Positions 53,609 through 63,470 of a stretch of 64,000 nt of DNA are shown here, one piece after another. Each line of letters starts with the position of its first letter. The stretch's first letter is position 1. Both the position numbers and the translations under genes were made by a program. The DNA lies in the NCBI GenBank assembly GCA_964457545.1, contig CAYWEN010000019.1:38189-102188 (forward strand), given 5' to 3'. Below the pieces are notes generated by a model that had not been told where the DNA came from, did not search any database, and saw only the letters and a program-made list of their open reading frames with translations. This stretch comes from JAGGTJ01 sp964457545 (GTDB lineage Bacteria > Desulfobacterota > DSM-4660 > Desulfatiglandales > Desulfatiglandaceae).

Positions 53609-54040
53609 ATGGGAAAAAGAAAAATAGATGTCAGATTCAGTAAATTTGGGACGGTAAGCTTTACCTCCACAACAAAAGTAAATGATTTTATAGATTATCT
53701 TGAACAGGGCAAGGTGATGGGCACCAGGTGCAAGGGATGTGGTGCATTGTTCTTTCCCCCAAGGGCAGATTGTTATAAATGTCTTGGCAATGATATGGAC
53801 TGGTTTGAGGTCTCAGGGACAGGCAAGCTGGTAACGTACAGCAAGCTTGAATACTGTCCTGTTGGATTTGATGGTGATCTTCCTTATGTTATTGCACTTC
53901 TGGATTACGGTGATTATAAGGTCTTTGGCAGACTTGCAGATGATTTGCCGGAAGAGGAAGTAAATGTGGGAATGGAGCTGAAGACAATTCCAAACAGATT
54001 GCCCAATGGTCAGCTGAATTATGTATTTCAAAAACCTTAA
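53609..54040 (+). CDS. Zinc-ribbon OB-fold protein (DUF35), thiolase partner
   Basis: 143 residues. Zinc ribbon GTRCKGCGALFFPPRADCYKC (two C-x2-C pairs) at about 39-60, then an OB fold (GTGKLVTYSKLEYCPVGFDG). It stabilises CoA substrates in thiolase complexes. A strong terminator follows, so the two genes form a closed unit. Confidence 0.92.
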   Translation: MGKRKIDVRFSKFGTVSFTSTTKVNDFIDYLEQGKVMGTRCKGCGALFFPPRADCYKCLGNDMDWFEVSGTGKLVTYSKLEYCPVGFDGDLPYVIALLDYGDYKVFGRLADDLPEEEVNVGMELKTIPNRLPNGQLNYVFQKP

Positions 54041-54071
54041 TCTCTTGCGAAGATTATAAAAGTGTTAAAAG

Positions 54072-54101
54072 ACCCCCGTTTTTTTAATCGGGGGTTTTTT
54101 T
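54072..54101 (+). terminator. Rho-independent terminator after thiolase operon
   Basis: ACCCCCG / CGGGGGT stem with a 10-base T-rich loop and a run of T after the stem, 32 bp past the stop codon. Confidence 0.9.
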
Positions 54102-54297
54102 GTTTGACCTGTCCCGGTTAAAATGTTGTGGACATGTGTTCATCCATAAGTCCATGTTTTGCCGGTATGTGTTTACTGTGTAGGGCAGGTTGTGCGGTTT
54201 TTGTTTGATTATTGAACAATGTTATATTTCCGGGATTAAAGGTTTGTTCTGATTTTGAACAGGCTGCTTCAGTTGTGGACAGATACTGGTCAGAGGT

Positions 54298-55047
54298 ATG
54301 AGACGTTTTTTTGTTAAAAGAATTTGTCCTGAACAGGGTTTCTGTTCTATAATAGAAGATGAGGCAAGACACATATCAAAGGTCCTCAGGATGAAAAAGG
54401 GAGACTCTCTTATCCTGATGGATCAGAATGGTTTGAATTTCAAATCTGTTATAGAATATGTTTCCCCTCAAAAAGTCATTGTTTCTCTCAAGGAACCTGT
54501 TGTTTTTTCGAAAAAACAACAGACTCCTGAAATAGTTATATGCCAGTCCATAATAAAAGCACATGCAATGGACCATGTTATACAAAAGACATCGGAACTG
54601 GGGGCAGATACAATCATCCCCTTTTGTTCGGAACGTACAGTTGTGAGATTGGATGATAGCGGACGCCGTAAACGGGCAGAGCGTTGGCGAAGAATATCTT
54701 GGAATTCTGCAAAACAGTGCAGACGACATGTTCCTGCAAGAATAGATCCTGTTACTTCTTTTGACAATCTTCTTGAGCAGTTCATGGATGAGAAAAATGT
54801 TTTGAAAATAATATTTTGGGAGCATGAGGATTCAGTGCATCTTAAAACTGTCTTAAGATCTGTGCCTGAGAAAATTGTTGGTATGATCGGCCCTGAAGGC
54901 GGTTTTACAGATAGTGAAGTGGAGGCTGCAAGGAAGGCTGGTTTTGTCACGGTATCACTGGGAGAAAGGATATTGCGCTCAGAGACGGCTGCCACTGTGT
55001 TCGCTGCCATTGTTCAATATGAACTTGGCGGTTGTTATGCTGGATAG
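54298..55047 (+). CDS. rsmE: 16S rRNA (uracil-1498-N3)-methyltransferase
   Basis: 249 residues. N-terminal PUA-like part (DEARHISKVLRMKKGDSLIL) and C-terminal SPOUT knot with IGPEGGFTDSEVEAA and SLGERILRSETA, the AdoMet-binding RsmE signature. It methylates U1498 in 16S rRNA. Confidence 0.95.
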   Translation: MRRFFVKRICPEQGFCSIIEDEARHISKVLRMKKGDSLILMDQNGLNFKSVIEYVSPQKVIVSLKEPVVFSKKQQTPEIVICQSIIKAHAMDHVIQKTSELGADTIIPFCSERTVVRLDDSGRRKRAERWRRISWNSAKQCRRHVPARIDPVTSFDNLLEQFMDEKNVLKIIFWEHEDSVHLKTVLRSVPEKIVGMIGPEGGFTDSEVEAARKAGFVTVSLGERILRSETAATVFAAIVQYELGGCYAG

Positions 55048-55198
55048 TTTCTGTTTGCAGTGCCTGTTGTATATATACCCCGGGTTATATTTTTTGAATC
55101 AGATATGTTTTCAATAGCACGACACAGGATGAGTTGTTTTTAACAACCTTCTCTTTCTGTAGAGGCATCATGATAAAGCAAGGAGAAAAAACAAACTT

Positions 55199-56098
55199 AT
55201 GCAACAGACAGTTATGAGTGAAGAGCTTGATGGTTTAAAGTTGTTGAAAAGAGGCAAGGTACGGGATGTGTATGATATGGGCGACAAACTTCTTATTGTT
55301 GCAAGTGACCGTATTTCAGCATTTGATGTGATTATGGATGATCCTGTGCCGGACAAGGGCAAGATCCTGACGGCCATTTCCCTGTTCTGGTTTGACAGGC
55401 TGGAGTCTGTTGTGGAAAATCATGTTATATCTGCCAATCCTGATGAGTATCCTGAACCGTGCTGCAAGCATGCCGATTATCTGAAGGACCGCAGTATGCT
55501 GGTTAAAAAGGCTGTTCCCCTGCAGGTGGAATGTATAGTCAGGGGCTATCTTGCGGGATCAGGCTGGAATGAATACAAGTCATACGGTACAGTTTGCGGT
55601 ATACGGCTGCCATCAGGCCTTGTTGAATCGGACAAATTGCCGGAACCTGTCTTTACCCCGTCTACGAAAGCCGCAGAAGGACTGCATGATGAGAACATAG
55701 ATTTTGATACGGCCGCATCCATTATTGGTTATGATACTGCGGCAAGGGTGCGGGATTTGAGTATTGAAATTTACAATATCGGGGCAGAACTTGCAGCAGA
55801 TAAAGGTATTATAGTAGCGGATACCAAATTTGAGTTTGGTATAGCAGATGGAAGACTGATACTGATTGATGAGGTGCTTACTCCTGACTCCTCCAGGTTT
55901 TGGCCAATGGATTCCTATTCCCCCGGGAAATCCCAATTAAGTTTTGACAAACAGTTTTTAAGGGATTATCTCATTGATATTAAATGGTCAAAACAACCGC
56001 CGCCGCCAAAATTGCCTGCAGAAGTTATACAGAAAACAAGGGAGAAATACATGGAGGCACTTGAACGTCTGACAGGAAAAAGAGGCTTTGATGTTTAG
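55199..56098 (+). CDS. purC: SAICAR synthase (phosphoribosylaminoimidazole-succinocarboxamide synthase)
   Basis: 299 residues. GKVRDVYDMGDKLLIVASDR, VRGYLAGSGWNEYKSYGTVC, DTKFEFGIADGRLILIDEVL and LTPDSSRFWP identify PurC of the longer class. It joins aspartate to CAIR in purine synthesis. AAGGAG lies upstream of 55199; the second ATG (55214) lacks one. Confidence 0.96.
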   Translation: MQQTVMSEELDGLKLLKRGKVRDVYDMGDKLLIVASDRISAFDVIMDDPVPDKGKILTAISLFWFDRLESVVENHVISANPDEYPEPCCKHADYLKDRSMLVKKAVPLQVECIVRGYLAGSGWNEYKSYGTVCGIRLPSGLVESDKLPEPVFTPSTKAAEGLHDENIDFDTAASIIGYDTAARVRDLSIEIYNIGAELAADKGIIVADTKFEFGIADGRLILIDEVLTPDSSRFWPMDSYSPGKSQLSFDKQFLRDYLIDIKWSKQPPPPKLPAEVIQKTREKYMEALERLTGKRGFDV

Positions 56099-56233
56099 AC
56101 AGGAAACTATATACTCTGACAAGATAGTGGAGGAAATAACGTCATAAAACAGATTTTTGATATCCTGTTTTAATGAGGGGGCTAATGCCTGTATACTGCA
56201 TGTGAAAGATCAGAAAAAGGGGGGGGGTTAATC

Positions 56234-57763
56234 ATGTACAAATTTAAATATAATATCTGTACGTTGTTCTTGCTGCCTTTGATTGTATTGTTTGTTTCTG
56301 TTTTTGCATCAGACGCAATGGATTTTTCTGTTTTTGGCAAGAATCTCAATGTAACCGGATATGTTTCTCAGGAGTTTGCGTTTGCTGCTCATCATGATAC
56401 CAAGGTTGCCGGAAAATACTATGATGAACCAGGGTTGCATTCTGCCTATCGTACTGTTTACATTGACAGTACGCTTTCACTGAATCAGGATGTCCAGATT
56501 CGTATGATCAACAGGTATATGGGTGACTGGGTATTTGGCATCAAGGAAGATGATGGAAGTTGGCGTGACAGGGGCTTTGGTAATTCTGACGTAAGAAAGG
56601 ATCTTCATAATGAAACAAATTTCCATGAGGTGGTGAGAGAGCTTTATATAAACTATATGCGCAACAATCTGAATGTACGTATTGGCAAACAGCAGATAGC
56701 CTGGGGTGAATCTGATGGGCTGAGATTGTGCGATATTATAAATCCTCTTGATATGTCAAGGGAAGGTCCGTTTCGTGATTCTGATGAGGGATATGAAACA
56801 ACGAGAATCCCTCTCTGGCTTGCCCGGATTGAATATACTTTCAGCAATACGCATTTTGGGCCAATTGATGAGCCTGCAATAGAGTTTGTTTTTAATCCCG
56901 GTGATGTGCGCCAAACCCGTTCTCCTTCTGATTCCATATGGCAGCCCCATGCTGCTCTGCTTCCTGCAGGTATTAAAGCAAGCGTAAAAGATGACAATAG
57001 AGACAAAAAGTTCAGGCACAGGGAATGGGGATTTCGCCTGAAGGGGAATATATATGATACCTTTGTTACCTTTAATTTTTACAGTGGATATATGCATGAT
57101 CCGATAGTTCGTTCAACCGCCTTTAATCCTGCTTCCGGTACTCTTTATATAGAAAAAAAATATATGAAGCTTCAGTCTTACGGCCTGACTGCTTCACGGG
57201 AGATGTACGGTTTCAGAAAAATAGTTAAAGGCCAGGTAAATCCTGTTTTAAGGATGGAGGTGCTTTATCAGCATAACTATCCATATAACACGGCACAGTT
57301 TCCAGAGGTCCTTAGCGGTGGAGATGAGCTGGATAAGAAGGATGTTATTCGCTATATGATTGGCTTTGACTGGCCGGCAAAGATAACCTTTTTAAATCCG
57401 GAGCGTTATTTCTTTATTTCCGGTCAGTTTTTTCATTACCATATCCTGGGTTATCCTAACCGATATCGTCTCCAGAATGGCCCGTACAGTGACTGGCAGG
57501 CAAAGGAAAACCAGTATTATTCAACATTGCTTATGAGAACGAGTTATTTTCATGATCTTGTAAAACCCCAGATATTGGGTGTCATGGACTGGACTTATGG
57601 CACCTCATGGATCAAACCCAAGGTGAAATTTGAAATCGGAAACCATTGGAGACCGGAGGTGGGAGGTATCTTCATCTTTACAAGTCATAATGATGATCGC
57701 AGAGAATTTGGACATTGGGCAGACAGGGATGAGATATATATGAAACTTGCATATCAGTTCTGA
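56234..57763 (+). CDS. DUF1302 family outer-membrane beta-barrel protein
   Basis: 509 residues. A signal peptide (to about residue 28) precedes a long stretch of alternating hydrophobic strands, with LNVRIGKQQIAWGESDGLRL, DIINPLDMSREGPF and a final aromatic residue (KLAYQF), the mark of outer-membrane barrels. DUF1302 proteins usually pair with DUF1329 proteins, as here, and are linked to export or envelope lipid handling. Exact cargo unknown. Confidence 0.85.
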   Translation: MYKFKYNICTLFLLPLIVLFVSVFASDAMDFSVFGKNLNVTGYVSQEFAFAAHHDTKVAGKYYDEPGLHSAYRTVYIDSTLSLNQDVQIRMINRYMGDWVFGIKEDDGSWRDRGFGNSDVRKDLHNETNFHEVVRELYINYMRNNLNVRIGKQQIAWGESDGLRLCDIINPLDMSREGPFRDSDEGYETTRIPLWLARIEYTFSNTHFGPIDEPAIEFVFNPGDVRQTRSPSDSIWQPHAALLPAGIKASVKDDNRDKKFRHREWGFRLKGNIYDTFVTFNFYSGYMHDPIVRSTAFNPASGTLYIEKKYMKLQSYGLTASREMYGFRKIVKGQVNPVLRMEVLYQHNYPYNTAQFPEVLSGGDELDKKDVIRYMIGFDWPAKITFLNPERYFFISGQFFHYHILGYPNRYRLQNGPYSDWQAKENQYYSTLLMRTSYFHDLVKPQILGVMDWTYGTSWIKPKVKFEIGNHWRPEVGGIFIFTSHNDDRREFGHWADRDEIYMKLAYQF

Positions 57764-57858
57764 CGGCTTTTGTCCTGTTGATGCATAAAATCAAATGCGA
57801 AATCGATTAATGCCTTAGGAGCGTATTTATCTGTTATGGCACTTGTTAGGGGGATAAG

Positions 57859-59433
57859 ATGAATATGGCAAATGTAGACAGAAGGGAATTTTTTAAGTAC
57901 ATGGGGGCATTGGGACTCGGGGTTATGGGTCTTTCTTCTCAGTTGCCCGGTGTAGGACTGTTAAAAAATGCATGGGCATCCATGGAAGACAGGGAGGATT
58001 TTCCAGGCAGAACAAGGACTGTTTCCCATATGTGGCGGGATAAATCCAAACCATGGGATGGAGTTACAGAATACTATGCAGTAGAAAGTGATCGTGACAA
58101 GACACCACACATGCTTGAATTACCGCTGGATGACGGAAAGGTATGGAAGACCAGGGATAAATACTGGAAATGGCCCACTACGGACGAGATTGCACCTCCG
58201 GATATTACCAAAAAACTGTTGCATCCAAAGGGTGCAAAGGGACTTCAGGAAGAGTGGAATGAGATAATAGGGTTCAGGGCGCCTGAAAAAGTGGGCAAGA
58301 TTGCCCCTGAAATAAAACCGGGCATGATCATTAACGGGAGCAACTATAAACAGTATCCTGGTCTCAAGGAGTTGATGCCGTTTGATATTTATACCCGTTT
58401 GGACCCCAAAAGCTATCTCCCCTTTCCCCAGATAGAGATAGTTCCTACACGAAGCATATACCCTTCGAAGATGTGGTCGGCATATACACGTAAATATAGC
58501 GGGGAATGCAAGATAGATAAAGACGGAGTTACCCTTGACAAATGGGTTGCCGGTACACCTTTTCCCAGGCCAAAAAGGGGTGTGGAGCTTGCCTGGAACC
58601 ATGACAAGGTAGATATTGTGGGAGACTGTTTGAGGTTTGCGCCTATGTACTGGGATCTTTACGGATCAGATGGTTCCTATGAGCGAACATATCATTTTAA
58701 CCTCTGGTATTTCAGGGCAACAGGTCGCACCCATATTGATCCCATGCCTACCTATGGTGATAACAGGGACGGAGTATTTGAATGGATGGTGAATTATTTC
58801 AGTTACCCGCAGGATATAAAAGGAATGACTCTTTTCAGGGTACATTATCTTGACAGCCGTAAACCTGACACAATGAAGGCATATATCCCTTCAATGAGAA
58901 GGGTAAGAAAGATGTCAGGTACAGACCTGTTTGATCCTCTCATGGGTTCTGACATGATATGGGAAGATTTCAGAAGCTACTGGCAGAAGCTGTCTCCCAC
59001 AATCTTTCCAAATGAGTACAAACTGCTGGATTTCAGGGAATACCTGCTGCCATCTACTGCCCCATATGGATATGTAAGGCATTATCCCAGGCTGGGAAGG
59101 GATTATTTCTGCTTTGAAAGAAGACCTGTGTATGTGCTGGAGATAAAATCTAAGGACCCAGGTTATGTTTATGGCAAGAGGATTCTTTACCTTGATGCCG
59201 AAACATTTACACTTTTGCATATACAAAACTATGATCAGGAGGGCAGGCTATGGAGGACATGGATGAAAAATATTGTGTGTGAACCTGAAACGGGTGTCCT
59301 TCACGAAGACGTTACCAATATTATTGACCATATAAGCCAGCATGCCACGACCTTGCACTTTACGCCATCATGTTGTTGTAAGTGGATTACGCCGTCACTC
59401 CCTGGCAGGTATTTTGCAGGAAGGGCAAGGTAG
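57859..59433 (+). CDS. DUF1329 family periplasmic protein with Tat signal
   Basis: 524 residues. The N-terminus NVDRREFFKYMGALGLGVMG has the twin-arginine motif RREFF followed by a hydrophobic stretch, so export is probably by the Tat route. DUF1329 proteins resemble LolA/LolB-type lipid carriers. PRPKRGVELAWNHDKVDIVG, TYGDNRDGVFEWM and GRDYFCFERRPVYVLE are recognisable. The tail has three consecutive cysteines (SCCCKW), which is unusual. Pairs with the DUF1302 barrel 95 bp upstream. Confidence 0.85.
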   Translation: MNMANVDRREFFKYMGALGLGVMGLSSQLPGVGLLKNAWASMEDREDFPGRTRTVSHMWRDKSKPWDGVTEYYAVESDRDKTPHMLELPLDDGKVWKTRDKYWKWPTTDEIAPPDITKKLLHPKGAKGLQEEWNEIIGFRAPEKVGKIAPEIKPGMIINGSNYKQYPGLKELMPFDIYTRLDPKSYLPFPQIEIVPTRSIYPSKMWSAYTRKYSGECKIDKDGVTLDKWVAGTPFPRPKRGVELAWNHDKVDIVGDCLRFAPMYWDLYGSDGSYERTYHFNLWYFRATGRTHIDPMPTYGDNRDGVFEWMVNYFSYPQDIKGMTLFRVHYLDSRKPDTMKAYIPSMRRVRKMSGTDLFDPLMGSDMIWEDFRSYWQKLSPTIFPNEYKLLDFREYLLPSTAPYGYVRHYPRLGRDYFCFERRPVYVLEIKSKDPGYVYGKRILYLDAETFTLLHIQNYDQEGRLWRTWMKNIVCEPETGVLHEDVTNIIDHISQHATTLHFTPSCCCKWITPSLPGRYFAGRAR

Positions 59434-59459
59434 CCTTTTGTTTATAAAAGGCCTTTGTT
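59433..59459 (+). terminator. Possible weak terminator after DUF1329 gene
   Basis: GCCTTTT / AAAAGGC stem with a 6-base loop, starting at the stop codon and followed by a short T-rich stretch (CTTTGTTG). Confidence 0.5.
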
Positions 59460-59505
59460 GTAGTGCCGCCTTTATCTTGCATAAAAATTTTCGTGAGTAT
59501 CTTGC

Positions 59506-59781
59506 ATGACAGAATCACGTGACAGTTTACATAAACCATGTTTTGGTATATTGGATCGGGTCTTTCCTATGGGCAGACATGGCCTGAGAGAGATTGTTCC
59601 TGCCTGTTACGAGTGTCAGGACAGAAAAGAATGCCTTCAGGAGGCATTGAGGACTCGGGAGGGACTTGCATTTCGTTCTGAAATCGTAGACCGGTCTCCT
59701 GCTGAAGGTGTGGTCGGGTGGTTCAGGAAATGGTCAGAAAGGAAGATCCTGAACAGCAAAATAAACAAGAAATGTTTATGA
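59506..59781 (+). CDS. Small cysteine-motif protein of Desulfobacterota type
   Basis: 91 residues. CFGILDRVFPMGRHGLREI, then PACYECQDRKECLQEAL: C-x2-C-x5-C plus an early cysteine, a possible zinc or Fe-S site, and a basic C-terminus (GWFRKWSERKIL). I recognise the pattern as a recurring small protein in sulfate-reducing bacteria but know of no assigned function. Confidence 0.7.
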   Translation: MTESRDSLHKPCFGILDRVFPMGRHGLREIVPACYECQDRKECLQEALRTREGLAFRSEIVDRSPAEGVVGWFRKWSERKILNSKINKKCL

Positions 59782-59824
59782 ACAGCTTTGTAACAATCCC
59801 TGTTTTGTTATAATTATAAAGGTT

Positions 59825-60694
59825 ATGGATATAGATATGGATGTGCATATTTCCTGCCCCTACTGTAGTTTTTCAAAGGATGTCCCTCTGAAAGGTATTC
59901 CGCCGCATGCAAAAAGGGTTAGGTGCCCGAAATGTGGACAAAGTTTTGAGATTGACTTGGATGATTTGACAGAAGGTCGCTGCTCCGATGAAAGGAATGC
60001 GCAACAGGGATTGGACAGGGATAAACCCGGAAGATGCGGGCAAACAGAGGGTATTGATGATTCTGTATGCAAGGATTCAATAGAAGGAGGTTTTTTTCAG
60101 GAAGTTTTTTTTAAAATAAAGGCCATTCTTTTTGAACCTGCAAGTTTTTTTAGAAATCTTCCTTGTGATGAAGAACTCAGGGAGTCTTTGTCCTTCGGCC
60201 TTTTACTGGGTTCTTTTGGAAGTATGCTGGGTGTATTTTGGCAGGTTATAATGGCTGTTAGCGGCATGTTTTTTCCTGCTATTCCATTCTTAAGGCATTT
60301 TGCCATATGGACAGTGTTTCTGGTTGTTATAGTAACTATTCCTGTTATGGTTGTTATTGGGCTGTTTGTCAGAACCTGTATCATACATTTTGGTCTGTTT
60401 GTTGTAAATGCCGGCAAAAACGGTTATAAAACCACTTTCAGGGTTGTAGCCTATACCCAGGCACCTGAGGTATTCAGCATTATTCCTTTTGTTGGTTCTT
60501 TGATATCCGGATTCTGGGGAATAATAATTTTGATTATAGGGTTGAGGGAGGCCCACAGGACATCTGCGTTGCGAGTAATTATGGCCCTGCTTGTTCCAGC
60601 TGTGCTTGTCCTGATTGTATCTGTTATCTGTTTTTATCTTATATTTGTCTGTTTCAGGCAAAATTTTCCGATAAACCAGTGTGGCTGGATTTAG
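59825..60694 (+). CDS. Zinc-ribbon / YIP1 family membrane protein
   Basis: 289 residues. N-terminal MJ0042-type zinc ribbon (ISCPYCSFSKDVPLKG, then VRCPKCGQSFEID), a cysteine-containing polar linker to about residue 95, then a YIP1 domain with five hydrophobic helices. The ribbon-YIP1 combination recurs in Desulfobacterota; role unknown, probably in the inner membrane. Confidence 0.75.
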   Translation: MDIDMDVHISCPYCSFSKDVPLKGIPPHAKRVRCPKCGQSFEIDLDDLTEGRCSDERNAQQGLDRDKPGRCGQTEGIDDSVCKDSIEGGFFQEVFFKIKAILFEPASFFRNLPCDEELRESLSFGLLLGSFGSMLGVFWQVIMAVSGMFFPAIPFLRHFAIWTVFLVVIVTIPVMVVIGLFVRTCIIHFGLFVVNAGKNGYKTTFRVVAYTQAPEVFSIIPFVGSLISGFWGIIILIIGLREAHRTSALRVIMALLVPAVLVLIVSVICFYLIFVCFRQNFPINQCGWI

Positions 60695-60762
60695 CGGAAA
60701 TTAAGGGTTGTTTAATTCTTTTTTGAAAAACTGTTTGCTGGCCTTGTTAAAACAGATTCAAA

Positions 60763-60792
60763 TCTGAACCGTGAAGTGTTTCACGGATTCAG
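60763..60792. terminator. Bidirectional hairpin between convergent genes
   Basis: CTGAACCGTGAA / TTCACGG-TTCAG stem with a 4-base loop. It overlaps the stop end of the minus-strand YbhB gene and lies 70 bp after the YIP1 gene stop, so it could end transcription from both sides, but there is no long T run. Confidence 0.5.
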
Positions 60793-61416
60793 CGTTTTTC
60801 CATATCTTGCCATAAGCTCAGCCTCACCGATAATATGCCCTCTGATTGTCCTTAAAAGGGTTTCTCTGCTGATATTTCCAGGCAGATTCAATACAGTATC
60901 AATGGCAAAAAGTTTAAAGTAATACCTGTGGATTCCATAGGGGGGACAGGGACCATCGTACCCTGTTTTTCCGAAATCATTTTTTCCCTGTATGCTTCCA
61001 TCCGGCAGATATTCCATTTTCTGAATATGTTCTGCTAACCGGTTCTTTTTTGGGGGAATATTATAGTAAACCCAGTGCGTCCATGTACCGGACGGTGCAT
61101 CAGGGTCGTAACAGATAAGAGCAAGACTCCTGGTGCCTTTTGGCAGATTTCTCCATTTCATTGGAGGAGAGATATTTGTTCCATTACAGGTGTATCTGAC
61201 CGGTATTGTATCACCGTTACTGAAGGCATTGCATTCCAGGTTCATTTGAGCTGCAATGCTGTTTTTGACAACAGGACCCAGAAAAACACAGATGATTAAC
61301 AACAGGATGCCTGTGTATCCTGTTTTATGAACAGGTATATTTCTTTTTAAGACATGCCGTATGCTTGTTAAACATGATGTAACAACAATCTGCTCGTTTT
61401 TTTGTGTTATAAGCAT
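60781..61416 (-). CDS. YbhB/YbcL family (PEBP-like) exported protein
   Basis: 211 residues. An N-terminal hydrophobic segment (about 33-54, ending near SIAAQ) suggests export; the preceding 30 residues are long for a signal, so a later start is possible, though GAGGA upstream favours 61416. PEBP core: GTNISPPMKWRNLPKGTRSL, DPDAPSGTWTHWVYYNIP and GYDGPCPPYGIHRYYFKLFA. Ligand unknown. Confidence 0.88.
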   Translation of the reverse strand: MLITQKNEQIVVTSCLTSIRHVLKRNIPVHKTGYTGILLLIICVFLGPVVKNSIAAQMNLECNAFSNGDTIPVRYTCNGTNISPPMKWRNLPKGTRSLALICYDPDAPSGTWTHWVYYNIPPKKNRLAEHIQKMEYLPDGSIQGKNDFGKTGYDGPCPPYGIHRYYFKLFAIDTVLNLPGNISRETLLRTIRGHIIGEAELMARYGKTLNP

Positions 61417-61546
61417 TTGCAGATAGTCCTCAATGAAAAAAGAGGATTTGTCCCTGACGGTTTTGAAAGATACCTCAAAGGGGGTGTGTCAATCAATTTT
61501 TATCCACAAATTATTTTATGGACTTACTCCGGGGTATCGTACAACA

Positions 61547-62161
61547 TCAACGGGCAGGTTTTTCTCCGGGAGACTTTCTGAGTTCCTTCAGAAGATAATC
61601 TATTGTTTTGTGCCTCAGGATTTGGTTGAATTGGGACCTGTATGTTCTTATGATGCTGATCCCCTGTATTTCTATGTCATATATCTTCCATCCCGTGGGA
61701 GAATGCCAGAACTTGTATACCATTGATATGTTATCATTGTTGCCTTTGGATATTATAGTGGAAGGCATGAGGATTATTTTTTTCCTGGCTGTTGGTGTCC
61801 CGTACTTTATTGTTTGCCCGTTATAAAAATCCAGTTTGTTGATATATGAGTTTTTCAAACGCCTGACAAAAAGTTTTACAAATTCTTTTTGCTTCTCGGC
61901 AGAAAGCTCCATCCAGTGTTTTTTTCCCAGGCTCAGTTTTGCCATTAACTTAAAATCAAACATTGGCGTAATAATTTTTATTACCTGTTCCCTTTTTTCC
62001 TCTTTTTTAATGTCCTTGCGTTTAAGGGTTGTTATTACTTGATTTGTTTTGGTTACTAATATCTTTTTTACTGCTGCCTCATCATTGCCCAAAGCAGTGT
62101 TTGCTGCACAGATAAGACAGAATCCCAGGAAGACAAGAAAAATCTGATTAAATCTTTTCAT
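61547..62161 (-). CDS. mlaC: Phospholipid-binding periplasmic protein MlaC
   Basis: 204 residues with a signal peptide (to about residue 25). Family features: FDFKLMAKLSLGKKHWMELS, AEKQKEFVKLFVRRLKNSY and IQGISIIRTYRSQFNQIL. MlaC carries phospholipids between the MlaA complex in the outer membrane and the MlaFEDB transporter. It starts 6 bp after mlaA. Confidence 0.93.
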   Translation of the reverse strand: MKRFNQIFLVFLGFCLICAANTALGNDEAAVKKILVTKTNQVITTLKRKDIKKEEKREQVIKIITPMFDFKLMAKLSLGKKHWMELSAEKQKEFVKLFVRRLKNSYINKLDFYNGQTIKYGTPTARKKIILMPSTIISKGNNDNISMVYKFWHSPTGWKIYDIEIQGISIIRTYRSQFNQILRHKTIDYLLKELRKSPGEKPAR

Positions 62162-62167
62162 GGTGTT

Positions 62168-62935
62168 TTATTCCTCTATATCTTTATTACGTTTTTGTTC
62201 ATATGCATCTCTAAGTAAAATATACAGATCAACGGAATCTTTTTTAATAGTTTCATATTCTCCAATATGGAGGGATGTATGATTTAACCTCTTGTATGTG
62301 TGTATGCCGGTCGATATGTACATATTGTCTATATAGTTTATTGGATCAAGGAAAAAATCACCAACCATTCCTGCCGTGTCCCGCAAATTGGATGGTCCAA
62401 ATACCGGCCACACAATATGGAACCCGCCTCCAAGTCCGTAATATCCCAATGTCTGTCCCAGGTCTTCATCGTAAGGATGAAGATCTAACCATGCCATGGC
62501 AGGATCGGCCAGTCCGCCTATTCCAACAGTTGTGTTAATCACAAATCTTGATATTTCAATGCCTGCCCTTTTAAATTTAAGCTGTAAGATATTGTTTACA
62601 AAACGGACTGGAAAAAGGGCATTGGTAAAGCATCTGTCTACAGAAGACCTGACTATTTCAGGAACCACGTAATTGTATCCCTGTGCTACAGGCTTCAGAA
62701 CCCAGAAATAAAGCTTGTCATTAACCGTAGTCATAAGTCTGTTGTAACCTGAAAGGGGATCAAAGACATCGGAAGACTGGGTTTCAAAATCCTTTTCAAG
62801 AGCGGCAATATCGCTTGATTCAAACCCTGAGGTGTCAGGTTTGTTGGTGTCTGCGGCATAGGCAAGTGATGTTGACAATAAAAAAATCCCCAGTAGCAAT
62901 AATAAGACAATTGAAGCATGCTGCCTTTTTCTCAT
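62168..62935 (-). CDS. mlaA: Outer-membrane phospholipid protein MlaA (VacJ), no lipobox
   Basis: 255 residues. The core has DPLSGYNRLMTTVNDKLYFW, NNILQLKFKRAGIEISRFVI and DLGQTLGYYGLGGGFHIVWP then FGPSNLRD. Typical MlaA is a lipoprotein; here the signal ends LLSTSLAYAAD with no cysteine, so it should be cut by signal peptidase I. It is adjacent to mlaC; mlaFED are not in the window. AAAGGAGA precedes the ATG. Confidence 0.92.
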   Translation of the reverse strand: MRKRQHASIVLLLLLGIFLLSTSLAYAADTNKPDTSGFESSDIAALEKDFETQSSDVFDPLSGYNRLMTTVNDKLYFWVLKPVAQGYNYVVPEIVRSSVDRCFTNALFPVRFVNNILQLKFKRAGIEISRFVINTTVGIGGLADPAMAWLDLHPYDEDLGQTLGYYGLGGGFHIVWPVFGPSNLRDTAGMVGDFFLDPINYIDNMYISTGIHTYKRLNHTSLHIGEYETIKKDSVDLYILLRDAYEQKRNKDIEE

Positions 62936-63067
62936 AATGTCTCCTTTATAAAATCGTACCTAAAGTGCTTGCTGCCTGTTATTTATGTCTTTTTCCTGTT
63001 GGAAACAGGGCGTTTCAGTCCTCTCAGAAATGTTTTCTGTCAGTATCAATATGCATAAGGATTTGTT

Positions 63068-63457
63068 TTATACATTTATGTGGTTGGTTTTGTGCAGCAT
63101 ATAAAATATGCTTACGCTTGTAAGTCCTCCTATTGTATCAGCAGTCAAGTCTGCTACGGATGCAGTACGGCCTTCAACAAACATTTGATGTGTTTCATCT
63201 GATGCCCCGTAAATTGTCACCATGATAGTTATAAATATGATTCTTCTGATCAGTGCATATCTGTTTTCCGGTGTTGTTTTGAATGAACAGGCAAACAGTA
63301 TTCCCAGTATTCCGAATGTAATGGCATGGGCAAATTTGTCTGTGTAGGGAATTATGCCTGGTATGGACAGGTGTGATTGCGAAGACAAAAAAAATATGAT
63401 TGCCATCCATAGGACAGCTGCAACTCTGTATAGCTTGTAATGATTTGTAGAGTTCAT
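63068..63457 (-). CDS. VanZ family membrane protein
   Basis: 129 residues, four hydrophobic segments. VanZ signature: WMAIIFFLSSQSHLSIPG, DKFAHAITFGILGILF and YGASDETHQMFVEGRTAS then DLTADTIGG. Function in most bacteria is unknown. The start at 63457 excludes an upstream extension that is repeat sequence. Confidence 0.88.
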   Translation of the reverse strand: MNSTNHYKLYRVAAVLWMAIIFFLSSQSHLSIPGIIPYTDKFAHAITFGILGILFACSFKTTPENRYALIRRIIFITIMVTIYGASDETHQMFVEGRTASVADLTADTIGGLTSVSIFYMLHKTNHINV

Positions 63458-63470
63458 TATAATCCGTATT

